DNA of 64,000 nucleotides from JAHRAW01 sp965249835 (lineage in GTDB: Bacteria; Pseudomonadota; Gammaproteobacteria; Arenicellales; Poriferihabitantaceae). The notes beneath the pieces were generated by a model. It ran no database searches and was not told where the DNA came from. It saw only the letters and a program-made list of their open reading frames with translations. Shown piece by piece: positions 31,082 to 39,655 of the stretch. The stretch spans positions 186,001 to 250,000 of the forward strand of contig CBDFMY010000003.1 of NCBI GenBank assembly GCA_965249835.1, in the 5' to 3' direction. The first letter of the stretch is position 1; each line of letters starts with the position of its first letter. The position numbers were made by a program, and so were the translations under genes.

Positions 31082-33474
31082 GTGAAGCGACCATCACCGT
31101 GGACGGAAAATCCCTGCGTGCCGAAGTCGGCGAAATGTTGATCGGCGTCACCGACCGCAACGACATTTACATCCCGCGATTTTGCTACCACGAAAAACTC
31201 TCGATCGCCGCCAACTGCCGCATGTGTTTGGTGGAAGTAGCGGGCGCACCGAAGCCGCTGCCGGCTTGTGCGACACCGGTGATCGACGGCATGAAAGTTT
31301 TCACCGAGTCAAAATTCGCGCAGCAAGCGCAACAAGGCACGCTGGAGTTTTTACTCATCAACCATCCGCTCGATTGCCCGGTGTGCGACCAGGGCGGCGA
31401 ATGTCCGCTGCAAGACCAGGCCATGGGCTACGGCAACGATAGTTCGCGCTTCACGGAAAAAAAGCGCGCGGTGTCAAGCCACGACATCGGGCCATTGATC
31501 GCCACCGAAATGACGCGCTGCATTCACTGCACGCGTTGCGTGCGCTTCGGCGAAGAGATCGCCGGCGTGATGGAAATGGGCATGCCGGGACGCGGCGAAT
31601 CGACCTATATCGGCACTTTCTTAAACCGCTCGGTGGACTCCGAAGTGTCCGGCAACATGATCGACCTGTGCCCGGTCGGCGCGCTCACTTCCAAACCGTA
31701 TCGTTTCGCGGCGCGCTCGTGGGAATTGCAAAACCATTCGGGCATCAGCCCGCATGATTGCGTCGGCGCGAATCTCAACATCCAAACCTTGCGCGGTCGA
31801 GTCGAGCGCGTATTGCCGCGTGACAATGCACAGGTAAATGAATGTTGGCTTGCCGACCGCGACAGATATAGTTATGAAGCGGTTCACAACGAGCGGCGGC
31901 TAACCAAACCGATGATCAAGGACGGCGGCGCGTGGAAGGAAGTAACCTGGGAGGCGGCATTGCAACATACCTGCGACGGTATTCGCGCGGTGACCGAGTC
32001 CGGTAGTGCGGATGATTTCGGTGCGCTGGCCGGCTATACCTCGACGCTGGAAGAGTATTATCTGCTGCAGAAACTGGCGCGTGCGCTGGGCAGCAATCAC
32101 ATTGACCATCGTCTGCAGCAAAGTGATTTTCGCGATGATGCGGCGGCACCGGCCTCTCCGGTATCGGAATTGCCCATCAGCGAATTCGCCCGCCTGCGCG
32201 CCGCTCTGCTGGTGGGCTCGAACCTTCGCAAGGAACAACCGCTGCTGGCGTTGCGACTGCGCGCCGCCACCAATGCTGCCAACCGTGCCCGCATCAGCCT
32301 CATCAATCCGCTCGCGTATCAACAAAATTTTGATGTGCAAAACACCATATCCACCGGCGCATATCTGGTGGCGCACCTGGCCGGAGTGGCTGCGGATGTG
32401 GCGCGAGCCGCCGATGTTGCGTTGCCCGCGAAAATCAAGCAATGGGCAAAACGGCATGCCCGGCAAGCCACCACCGTCGAGCCGCAACCCGCCATCGCGC
32501 AGAGTTTGCTGGAAGCCGGCGACCAAGGTGCGGTGATTGTCGGCGCGCTGGCACAGCAACACTTTGATGCAAGCGTGCTCAAAGGAATCGCCCAGTGGAT
32601 TTGCCAGACCAGCGGTTGCCGTCTGGCAATTTTGCCGCCAGGCAACAGCGTGGCGGCGTGGTGGGCTGGTTGCCTGCCGCATCGCGAGGCTGGCGGGGTG
32701 GCGGTGTCCGATGCCGGGCAGAACGCCGCGGCGATGTTCGACCAGCCGCGCCGCGCCTATCTGCTGCTTGCCACCGACCCCGAACTGGACGGCGTTGATG
32801 GTCGCGCCGCCGGCAACGCGCTGAAAAACGCCGAGTTTGTTGTGCGCATCACCGCCTATCAAAGCGAAGCGGCGAGCGAGTATGCCGATGTGTTGTTGCC
32901 GATGGCGGCTTTCACCGAATCGGCTGGCACCTTCATCAACTGCGAGGGCAGAGTACAATGTGCCGAAGTGGCCGCTGCGCCGCTCGGCGAATCGCGCCCG
33001 GCGTGGAAAATCCTGCGCGTGCTGGGGAATTTTCTCGACCTGCCGGGGTTTGAATACGTGTCCCTCGAACAAGTGAGTGCCGCCATTCCGCATTACCCCG
33101 ATGACCTCATCGCACGGATGAGCGCGTGGGACATTCCATCGCCGCCGACACGCAAAGCCGAAGGCGGCAATGACATCGGACGCTTGCTGGATGTGCCGAT
33201 GTATCGCGGTGACCCAATCGTGCGCAACGCATCGGCGTTGCAAAAAACCGCTGACAATCCGCCACCCGCCGCACGCATGAACCGCGCCATGATCGACCGG
33301 CTTGGCCTTGCCGCCGACCAGCCGGTGGTGGTGCGAAACGGCAAGGGCAGCGTGCGCCTGCCGCTACGGGCCGATGAGCGTATTCCTTCGGACTGCGTGT
33401 ATGTGCCGGCCGGTTATGCGCAAACCGCCGCGCTCGGCGGGCATGGCCGGGTGACGCTGGAGCAAAAACCATGA
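31078..33474 (+). CDS. nuoG: NADH:quinone oxidoreductase subunit G
   Basis: This 798-residue 75-kDa subunit carries several iron-sulfur clusters. The N-terminal ferredoxin-like part has CYHEKLSIAANCRMCLVEV, then CPVCDQGGECPLQD, then the histidine-containing CIHCTRCVRFGEEI and CPVGALTSKP. The rest is a molybdopterin-oxidoreductase-like domain that has lost the cofactor, as usual in complex I. It overlaps nuoF and nuoH by four bases at each end. Confidence 0.96.
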   Translation: MSEATITVDGKSLRAEVGEMLIGVTDRNDIYIPRFCYHEKLSIAANCRMCLVEVAGAPKPLPACATPVIDGMKVFTESKFAQQAQQGTLEFLLINHPLDCPVCDQGGECPLQDQAMGYGNDSSRFTEKKRAVSSHDIGPLIATEMTRCIHCTRCVRFGEEIAGVMEMGMPGRGESTYIGTFLNRSVDSEVSGNMIDLCPVGALTSKPYRFAARSWELQNHSGISPHDCVGANLNIQTLRGRVERVLPRDNAQVNECWLADRDRYSYEAVHNERRLTKPMIKDGGAWKEVTWEAALQHTCDGIRAVTESGSADDFGALAGYTSTLEEYYLLQKLARALGSNHIDHRLQQSDFRDDAAAPASPVSELPISEFARLRAALLVGSNLRKEQPLLALRLRAATNAANRARISLINPLAYQQNFDVQNTISTGAYLVAHLAGVAADVARAADVALPAKIKQWAKRHARQATTVEPQPAIAQSLLEAGDQGAVIVGALAQQHFDASVLKGIAQWICQTSGCRLAILPPGNSVAAWWAGCLPHREAGGVAVSDAGQNAAAMFDQPRRAYLLLATDPELDGVDGRAAGNALKNAEFVVRITAYQSEAASEYADVLLPMAAFTESAGTFINCEGRVQCAEVAAAPLGESRPAWKILRVLGNFLDLPGFEYVSLEQVSAAIPHYPDDLIARMSAWDIPSPPTRKAEGGNDIGRLLDVPMYRGDPIVRNASALQKTADNPPPAARMNRAMIDRLGLAADQPVVVRNGKGSVRLPLRADERIPSDCVYVPAGYAQTAALGGHGRVTLEQKP

Positions 33475-34499
33475 GAGCGTTTTTCTTCGACCTGACTGCG
33501 TGGTTGCCCTACGGTATACAGATTACCTTGTGGGTTACGGCAAAGATCGTGGCGATTGTGGCGCCGCTGATGCTGTGCGTCGCCTATTTCACTTTCGCCG
33601 AGCGCAAGTTGATCGGCTACATGCAAGTGCGCGTCGGTCCCAATCGCGTCGGTCCCAAAGGATGGTTGCAACCGATTGCCGATGCGCTGAAATTGCTGAT
33701 GAAGGAAATCATCATCCCCAGCCGCGCCAACAAGGCTTTGTTCCTGATGGCACCGGTGTTGTCTATCACCCCGGCACTGGCGGCGTGGGCCGTCATTCCG
33801 TTCAGCGATTCGCTGGTGCTTGCCGACATTGACGCCAGTTTGTTGTATGTGTTGGCGCTGACTTCCATGGGCGTGTATGGGGTAATCGTAGCCGGCTGGG
33901 CCTCCAATTCCAAATACGCGTTCCTCGGCGCGATGCGCTCGGCGGCGCAAATCGTGGCATATGAAATCGCCATGGGCTTTGCACTGGTCGGCGTGTTGAT
34001 GGTGGCCGGCAGCCTCAACCTGCGCGAGATCGTGTTGCATCAATCCGGCAACTTGTTGCATTGGTATTGGTTGCCGTTGCTACCGCTGTTGCTGGTGTAT
34101 TTCATCTCCGGCGTTGCCGAAACCAACCGTGCGCCGTTTGATGTCGCCGAAGGCGAATCGGAAATCGTGGCCGGTTTCCATGTCGAATATTCCGGCATGG
34201 CCTTCGCGGTGTTTTTTCTGGCGGAATACGCCAACATGCTTTTGATCGCGGCACTCACTGTGATCCTGTTCTTCGGCGGCTGGCTGCCGCCGGTGGAAGT
34301 GGCACCGTTCACTTGGATTCCACCGGTGATGTGGTTCGGTATTAAAACTTCGCTGGTGGCTTTTCTCTTTCTGTGGTTCCGTGCAACTTTTCCGCGCTAT
34401 CGCTACGATCAGATTATGCGCCTGGGTTGGAAGGTTTTGATTCCGGTGACGCTGGTTTGGATTGTAGTTATCGGATTGGTTAAATTTTACGTGCTTTAA
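33471..34499 (+). CDS. nuoH: NADH:quinone oxidoreductase subunit H
   Basis: This 342-residue membrane subunit connects the arms and shapes the quinone tunnel. It has eight or so hydrophobic segments and conserved loops ERKLIGYMQVRVGPNRVGPK, AETNRAPFDVAEGESEIVAG and FRATFPRYRYDQIMRLGWK. Its stop overlaps the nuoI start (TAATG). Confidence 0.96.
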   Translation: MRAFFFDLTAWLPYGIQITLWVTAKIVAIVAPLMLCVAYFTFAERKLIGYMQVRVGPNRVGPKGWLQPIADALKLLMKEIIIPSRANKALFLMAPVLSITPALAAWAVIPFSDSLVLADIDASLLYVLALTSMGVYGVIVAGWASNSKYAFLGAMRSAAQIVAYEIAMGFALVGVLMVAGSLNLREIVLHQSGNLLHWYWLPLLPLLLVYFISGVAETNRAPFDVAEGESEIVAGFHVEYSGMAFAVFFLAEYANMLLIAALTVILFFGGWLPPVEVAPFTWIPPVMWFGIKTSLVAFLFLWFRATFPRYRYDQIMRLGWKVLIPVTLVWIVVIGLVKFYVL

Positions 34500-35002
34500 T
34501 GACAAGAACCATGATAGATCATCTCAAACAATGGTATAAAACTTTTTCGCTGCAGGAGTTGCGCAAGGGGCTCTTTGTTACCGGACGACAATTGTTTCGT
34601 CGCAAAACCACGATTATGTATCCGGAGGAAAAAACCCCGAAGTCGCCGCGCTTTCGCGGGTTGCACGCACTGCGTCGCTATGCCAACGGCGAGGAACGAT
34701 GCATCGCCTGCAAGTTGTGCGAAGCGGTGTGCCCGGCACTGGCAATCACCATTGACTCCGAGGAACGCGCCGACGGCACGCGCCGCACCACCAGATACGA
34801 CATCGATCTTTTCAAGTGCGTCTATTGCGGCTTCTGCGAAGAAGCCTGTCCGGTGGATGCCATCGTCATGACCGACATCCACGAATTCCACATGGAAGAA
34901 CCCCGGGAAAGCATAATCGACAAGCAACGCCTGCTCGAACTCGGCGACCAACACGAAAAGGAAATCGCCGCCGCGCGCCGTCAAGACGCGCCGTATCGGT
35001 AA
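34499..35002 (+). CDS. nuoI: NADH:quinone oxidoreductase subunit I
   Basis: This 167-residue subunit holds two 4Fe-4S clusters (N6a, N6b) in a ferredoxin fold: CIACKLCEAVCPA and CVYCGFCEEACPVDAI. A second ATG four codons in (34511) is an equally good start. It is normally followed at once by nuoJ. Here a methyltransferase/endonuclease pair intervenes, beginning 27 bases downstream. Confidence 0.96.
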   Translation: MTRTMIDHLKQWYKTFSLQELRKGLFVTGRQLFRRKTTIMYPEEKTPKSPRFRGLHALRRYANGEERCIACKLCEAVCPALAITIDSEERADGTRRTTRYDIDLFKCVYCGFCEEACPVDAIVMTDIHEFHMEEPRESIIDKQRLLELGDQHEKEIAAARRQDAPYR

Positions 35003-35029
35003 CACGATGATGACCGTGTCGACCAAAAC

Positions 35030-36022
35030 ATGAGCATGAAAAAAACCTGCGAGAAGGCGCGCTCGCCACGCAACCGTACTTTGCGCTGTGGTAATGAAGA
35101 AATCCTAGATCTCGGCGCACGGCTTGTAACGCTTGACGCACCCGCCCAAATCGAGGCTATCGAAGGCCGCATCATCAATCAGGATATTTTTCAAGCGGCG
35201 CCCTATCTGCCATCCGGGTTCGTCGATTTGTTGGTGCTTGACCCGCCGTATAATTTGACCAAGAACTACAATGGACGAATGTTTTTGGAAAAACAGAAAA
35301 ATCAATACGCCGAGTGGTTTGAACAAATGATACTGTCGGTGCGACACACATTAAAGCCAACGGCGTCCTTGTATGTATGCGCCGATTGGAGAACATCGGT
35401 TATTGTCGCGCCGGTGCTGGAAAAGTATTTTCAAATCAAAAACCGCATTACATGGGAGCGCGAAAAAGGGCGTGGTGCAAAATTCAACTGGAAAAATAAT
35501 ATTGAGGATATTTGGTTTTGCACGGTCGGCCGGGAGTATTTTTTCAATGTCGATGCGGTCAAACTCAAAAGAAAAGTGATTGCGCCTTATCGTCACAACG
35601 GACGCCCCAAAGACTGGCGCGAAGAAGCGGATGGAAATTACCGTCTTACGCATCCGTCAAATTTTTGGACGGACATCTCCATTCCATTTTGGTCGATGCC
35701 GGAAAACACTGATCATCCAACCCAAAAACCCGAGAAGTTGCTGGCTAAGTTAATCCTGGCGAGCAGCCAACCGGGCGATATGGTTTTTGACCCTTTTGTG
35801 GGAAGCGGAACGACAGCGGTGGCGGCGAAAAAACTGCGCCGCCGCTTTGTCTGCGTGGAACTTAACCAGGAGTATTGTTGCTGGGGGCAAAAACGCTTGA
35901 TGCAAACATCGCCGAACGATGCCATACAGGGCTATGCGGACAGCGTGTTTTGGGAAAGAAACTCGCTCGGCGGTCAACCCAGAAACAAAAACAATGTGCC
36001 GGCGCAGAAAACATTGCTATGA
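35030..36022 (+). CDS. Type II DNA methyltransferase (N6-adenine or N4-cytosine), inside the nuo operon
   Basis: This 330-residue beta-class methyltransferase has motif IV VLDPPYNLTKNY early and motif I FDPFVGSGTTAVAAKKL late. Between them is a region (REKGRGAKFNWKNNIEDIWF, HPTQKPEKLL) typical of type II enzymes that methylate short palindromes. DPPY suggests adenine, though N4-cytosine cannot be excluded. Its stop overlaps the next start by four bases (ATGA), and that gene carries a nuclease-type D-x-K motif, so the two form a restriction-modification pair. It lies between nuoI and nuoJ in the same direction and must be transcribed with them unless it has its own promoter, which I do not see. 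The recognition site cannot be read. Confidence 0.9.
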   Translation: MSMKKTCEKARSPRNRTLRCGNEEILDLGARLVTLDAPAQIEAIEGRIINQDIFQAAPYLPSGFVDLLVLDPPYNLTKNYNGRMFLEKQKNQYAEWFEQMILSVRHTLKPTASLYVCADWRTSVIVAPVLEKYFQIKNRITWEREKGRGAKFNWKNNIEDIWFCTVGREYFFNVDAVKLKRKVIAPYRHNGRPKDWREEADGNYRLTHPSNFWTDISIPFWSMPENTDHPTQKPEKLLAKLILASSQPGDMVFDPFVGSGTTAVAAKKLRRRFVCVELNQEYCCWGQKRLMQTSPNDAIQGYADSVFWERNSLGGQPRNKNNVPAQKTLL

Positions 36023-36687
36023 AATCGTCTTTTTTCTACGCTGGCCATTGCGCGAAAGTGGCGGCAAAAATAAAAATCGCCATAAATGCCGAGCCGGATT
36101 TTCTTTCCGCGTTGACGGCTTCCAGTCCGCGCGCCGTCGGTGATGCGATTCAATCTCTGGTGGCGGAAAAATTTGAACCTATAATCGGTCCGTGGTGCAC
36201 GGAATACTCATCTGAATTCGCACGCCGGGCGATGGCTGATCTCGCATTTCAGGACAACGAGAATTTTTACTGTGTAGTCGATGTGAAAACGCACCGACAA
36301 GACACAGCATTTAACATGCCCGCGCTGGTTTCGGTCGAGCGGTTGGCGCGTTTTTACGAAGACGATATGAATGTGTTTGCCATTCTTATGGTTAAATATG
36401 AAATCATCGGTAACCATTTGCAGGCGAACGATGTGCTTTTCTGTCCGATAGAATTTTTATCTTGGGACTGTCTCACGATAGGGGCGCTTGGCTGGGGGCA
36501 AATACAAATTTCCAATTCCAATGACATCGTTGTCAAGCATGGCCAATCCAGAAAAAATTGGATGCTTTCCCTGTGCGACTTCCTGTTAGATTTTTACCCG
36601 AAAGAAATTTTGAAAACCCAAGGAAGAATAGAAAGATTTAACAAAGTTAAATCGCATTGGCGGAACAAACCGGATATCTGGGTTTGA
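36019..36687 (+). CDS. Probable type II restriction endonuclease
   Basis: This 222-residue soluble protein contains FYCVVDVKTHRQD, the beta strand and D-x-K of a PD-(D/E)xK nuclease, as in EcoRV and HincII relatives. It is followed by FNMPALVSVERLARFYEDD, a block I associate with type II restriction enzymes of this class. An acidic residue about 20 positions upstream (in DLAFQDNENFY) could complete the site. The ATG overlaps the methyltransferase stop codon by four bases. Its own stop is 38 bases before the nuoJ ATG. The specificity is unknown. Confidence rests on the partner gene as well as on the motif. Confidence 0.8.
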   Translation: MKSSFFYAGHCAKVAAKIKIAINAEPDFLSALTASSPRAVGDAIQSLVAEKFEPIIGPWCTEYSSEFARRAMADLAFQDNENFYCVVDVKTHRQDTAFNMPALVSVERLARFYEDDMNVFAILMVKYEIIGNHLQANDVLFCPIEFLSWDCLTIGALGWGQIQISNSNDIVVKHGQSRKNWMLSLCDFLLDFYPKEILKTQGRIERFNKVKSHWRNKPDIWV

Positions 36688-36725
36688 CACAAATCAAATC
36701 GGCTTTTGACATAACTTTCCCCAAC

Positions 36726-37364
36726 ATGACATTCCTCCAATTCACCTTTTACTTGTTCGCCGCGGTGCTGGTGTTCGCCGCCGGCATGGTTGTTACCATT
36801 CGCAATCCGGTCAAGGCGGCGTTGTTTTTGGTGCTGGCGTTTTTCAGCGCGGCTTGCGTGTGGATTACGCTGCAAGCCGAGTTTCTCGCCATCGTGCTGG
36901 TGCTGGTTTATGTCGGCGCGGTGATGGTGCTGTTCTTGTTCGTGGTGATGATGCTGGACATCAACCTGGCGGAGTTGCGCGCCGGCTTCACGCGCTATCT
37001 GCCGGCCGGCAGCGTGGTCGCGGTGCTGTTGGCGGTGGAACTCGCGCTGATGTTGACGCACTCGTTTTCACCCCAGCGCTTCGCCAGCCCGGCCGGGCAC
37101 CCGGCTGGCCACAGCAACACCCGGGAACTCGGCGAGCAGTTGTATACAACCTTTGTCTACCCGTTTGAAATCGCCGCGCTGATTTTGTTGGTTGCCATCA
37201 TCGCCGCCATCGCGCTGACCATGCGTCGCCGCCCCAGCGCCAAATACAACGATCCGAGCGCGCAAGTACGAGTGAACCGCGCACAGCGATTGCGCATCGT
37301 AAAGATGAAACCGGTCACGCGCCCGACCGATTTGGCGGCCGAACAGGAAGATGATTCGTCATGA
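36726..37364 (+). CDS. nuoJ: NADH:quinone oxidoreductase subunit J
   Basis: This 212-residue membrane subunit has five hydrophobic segments and the conserved third helix region IVLVLVYVGAVMVLFLFVVMM. The ATG at 36726 (MTFLQFTFYL) is chosen because the family begins there; another at 36657 lies inside the endonuclease gene. The C-terminal tail is long and charged. It overlaps nuoK by four bases. TTGACA occurs at 36684 and 36706, but neither has a good -10 partner, so an own promoter is uncertain. Confidence 0.94.
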   Translation: MTFLQFTFYLFAAVLVFAAGMVVTIRNPVKAALFLVLAFFSAACVWITLQAEFLAIVLVLVYVGAVMVLFLFVVMMLDINLAELRAGFTRYLPAGSVVAVLLAVELALMLTHSFSPQRFASPAGHPAGHSNTRELGEQLYTTFVYPFEIAALILLVAIIAAIALTMRRRPSAKYNDPSAQVRVNRAQRLRIVKMKPVTRPTDLAAEQEDDSS

Positions 37365-37666
37365 TTCCTCTGTCGCATTATTTAATTCTCGCCGCCGCAT
37401 TATTTGCAATCGGAGTGGTCGGCATTTTCCTCAACCGAAAAAATTTGGTGATCTTGTTGATGTCGCTGGAATTGTTGTTGTTGTCGGTCAACATCAACTT
37501 CGTCGCCTTCTCGCATTATCTCGCCGACATCAGCGGACAGGTGTTCGTGTTTTTCATCCTGACCGTTGCGGCAGCCGAAGCCGCCATTGGCCTCGCCATA
37601 CTCATCGTGCTGTTCCGCGCCCGCCGCACCATTAATGTCGAAGAACTGGATTCGTTGAAAGGATGA
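37361..37666 (+). CDS. nuoK: NADH:quinone oxidoreductase subunit K
   Basis: This 101-residue protein has three transmembrane segments and the signature RKNLVILLMSLELLLLSVNI, with the conserved membrane Glu in SLELLL and a second in AAEAAIGLAIL. It is an antiporter-like subunit of the proton-pumping arm. Four-base overlaps join it to nuoJ and nuoL. Confidence 0.97.
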   Translation: MIPLSHYLILAAALFAIGVVGIFLNRKNLVILLMSLELLLLSVNINFVAFSHYLADISGQVFVFFILTVAAAEAAIGLAILIVLFRARRTINVEELDSLKG

Positions 37667-39648
37667 AAAATATTTACCTTGCCATTCCGTTGATGTGCCT
37701 CGCCGCGTCCATCATCGCCGGGCTGGCCGGCAAGGTAATCGGGCGGCGCGGCGCACATTCGGTAACCATCTTCGCGGTCGCGCTTGCGTTCGCGCTTTCG
37801 TTGCTGGTGTATGCCGATGTGCGCGCCGGCAATAGCGCCAACTACATGGTTTATACCTGGGCGACAAGCGGCGGCGTGTCATTTCAAATCGGATTTTTGA
37901 TCGACGCGCTGTCGGCCGTGATGATGGTCATCGTCACCTTCGTGTCGCTGATGGTGCACATCTACACCATCGGCTACATGGCAAACGACCCCGGCTACCA
38001 GCGTTTCTTTAGTTACATTTCATTGTTCACCTTCGCCATGCTGATGCTGGTGATGGCCAACAACTTCTTGCAGTTGTTCTTCGGCTGGGAAGCAGTCGGG
38101 CTGGTGTCGTATTTGTTGATCGGATTTTGGTATGAACGCGACAGCGCGATCTTTGCCAACATGAAAGCATTTCTGGTCAATCGCATCGGCGACTTCGGAT
38201 TTTTACTCGGCATCGCCGCGATCCTTTATGTGTTCGGCTCGGTCGATTACGACGCAGTGTTCGCCGGTGCGGCCGGCATAACCGATGAGCACGTGACCGG
38301 TGTGTGGTTTGAATGGAAATGGATCACGATTATCTGCCTGCTGCTTTTCATGGGTGCCATGGGAAAATCGGCGCAAGCACCGTTGCATGTCTGGTTGCCG
38401 GATTCCATGGAAGGGCCGACACCAATCTCCGCGTTGATTCACGCCGCCACCATGGTTACCGCCGGCATCTTCATGGTGGCGCGCATGTCGCCGTTGTTTG
38501 AGTTGTCCGAGACCGCGTTGTCGGTGGTGCTAATCGTCGGCGCCACCACCGCGATCTTCATGGGCTTGGTTGGCCTGGTGCAAAACGACATCAAGCGCGT
38601 AGTGGCGTATTCAACTTTGTCGCAGTTGGGTTACATGACCGTCGCGCTCGGCGCGTCCGCGTATCAAATCGCCATCTTCCATCTCGCCACCCACGCATTC
38701 TTCAAGGCATTGTTGTTCCTCGCCGCCGGCTCGGTAATCATTGCCTTGCACCACCAACAAGACATGCGCAAGATGGGCGGATTGCGCACCATCATGCCGA
38801 TCACCTACCTCACTTGCGCGGTTGGTACGCTGGCACTTGCCGGCATCCCACCGTTCGCCGGATTTTTCTCCAAAGACGCGATCATCGAAGCGGTGCATCA
38901 CAGCCAAATCTGGGGCGCGCAATACGCCTACATCGCGGTGTTGCTCGGCGTGTTCGTCACCGCGCTTTACTCGTTCCGATTGTTGTTCATGACTTTTCAC
39001 GGACGCAACCACTCCGACATTCGCGTCATCCGGCAAGTGCACGAATCGCCGAAAGCGGTCACCTTGCCGCTGGTCGCGCTCGCCATTCCGTCGCTGTTCG
39101 CGGGCCTGGTGTTTTTCGGGCCGGTCATGGTCGGCGATTACTTCGGCGATTCCATTTTCATTCTAAGCCAGCACGATGTCGCGCATGAAGTTGCGTTGAG
39201 CCTGGGATACCAAAGCGGCGGTGGTGTTCAAGGCACCGACCAAATCGCCATCACCTGGTCGGCGATTTGGCATGGCTTGTTCGCGCCGCCATTTTGGCTT
39301 GCCGTGCTCGGCATCGCCACGGCGTGGTATTGCTACTGCAAAAATCGCGAGATGCCGGCAAAGGTCGCGCGCGCGGTCGCACCTTTGTATCGCATCCTCG
39401 ACAACAAATACGGCTTTGATGACTTCTACCAAAAGGTGTTCGCCAAAGGCACCGTGGTCATCGGCAAATGGCTCGACCGACATGTCGATGCCGGCTTGAT
39501 CGACGGCCTGGCGGTCGGCGGCACGGCGCGCACCGTGCGCGCACTGTCGGCGGCGTTGCGTCACATTCAAACCGGCTACACCTACCATTACGCGTTCGCC
39601 ATGATCGTCGGTTTGCTCGGCTTAATCACGCTGTTCGCATGGTGGTAG
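37663..39648 (+). CDS. nuoL: NADH:quinone oxidoreductase subunit L
   Basis: This 661-residue antiporter-like subunit has about 16 membrane segments. Family blocks include FFGWEAVGLVSYLLIGFWYE, KSAQAPLHVWLPDSMEGPTP with the key Lys, HAATMVTAGIFM and KRVVAYSTLSQLGYM. The long amphipathic C-terminal helix region is present (KVARAVAPLYRILDNKYGFD). Normal length. Confidence 0.97.
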   Translation: MKNIYLAIPLMCLAASIIAGLAGKVIGRRGAHSVTIFAVALAFALSLLVYADVRAGNSANYMVYTWATSGGVSFQIGFLIDALSAVMMVIVTFVSLMVHIYTIGYMANDPGYQRFFSYISLFTFAMLMLVMANNFLQLFFGWEAVGLVSYLLIGFWYERDSAIFANMKAFLVNRIGDFGFLLGIAAILYVFGSVDYDAVFAGAAGITDEHVTGVWFEWKWITIICLLLFMGAMGKSAQAPLHVWLPDSMEGPTPISALIHAATMVTAGIFMVARMSPLFELSETALSVVLIVGATTAIFMGLVGLVQNDIKRVVAYSTLSQLGYMTVALGASAYQIAIFHLATHAFFKALLFLAAGSVIIALHHQQDMRKMGGLRTIMPITYLTCAVGTLALAGIPPFAGFFSKDAIIEAVHHSQIWGAQYAYIAVLLGVFVTALYSFRLLFMTFHGRNHSDIRVIRQVHESPKAVTLPLVALAIPSLFAGLVFFGPVMVGDYFGDSIFILSQHDVAHEVALSLGYQSGGGVQGTDQIAITWSAIWHGLFAPPFWLAVLGIATAWYCYCKNREMPAKVARAVAPLYRILDNKYGFDDFYQKVFAKGTVVIGKWLDRHVDAGLIDGLAVGGTARTVRALSAALRHIQTGYTYHYAFAMIVGLLGLITLFAWW

Positions 39649-39655
39649 ACGCAAA

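Noticed and set aside
31900..33243. 447-codon open frame antisense to nuoG
   Set aside because: It is a by-product of GC-rich codon use in nuoG. It has no ribosome site, low-complexity His/Arg/Gln composition, and a conserved nuoG protein on the other strand.
36684..36711. Separate promoter for nuoJ-N (TTGACA at 36684 and 36706)
   Set aside because: Neither hexamer has an acceptable -10 box at 16-18 bases, so I did not list it as a feature. It remains possible that one is active.
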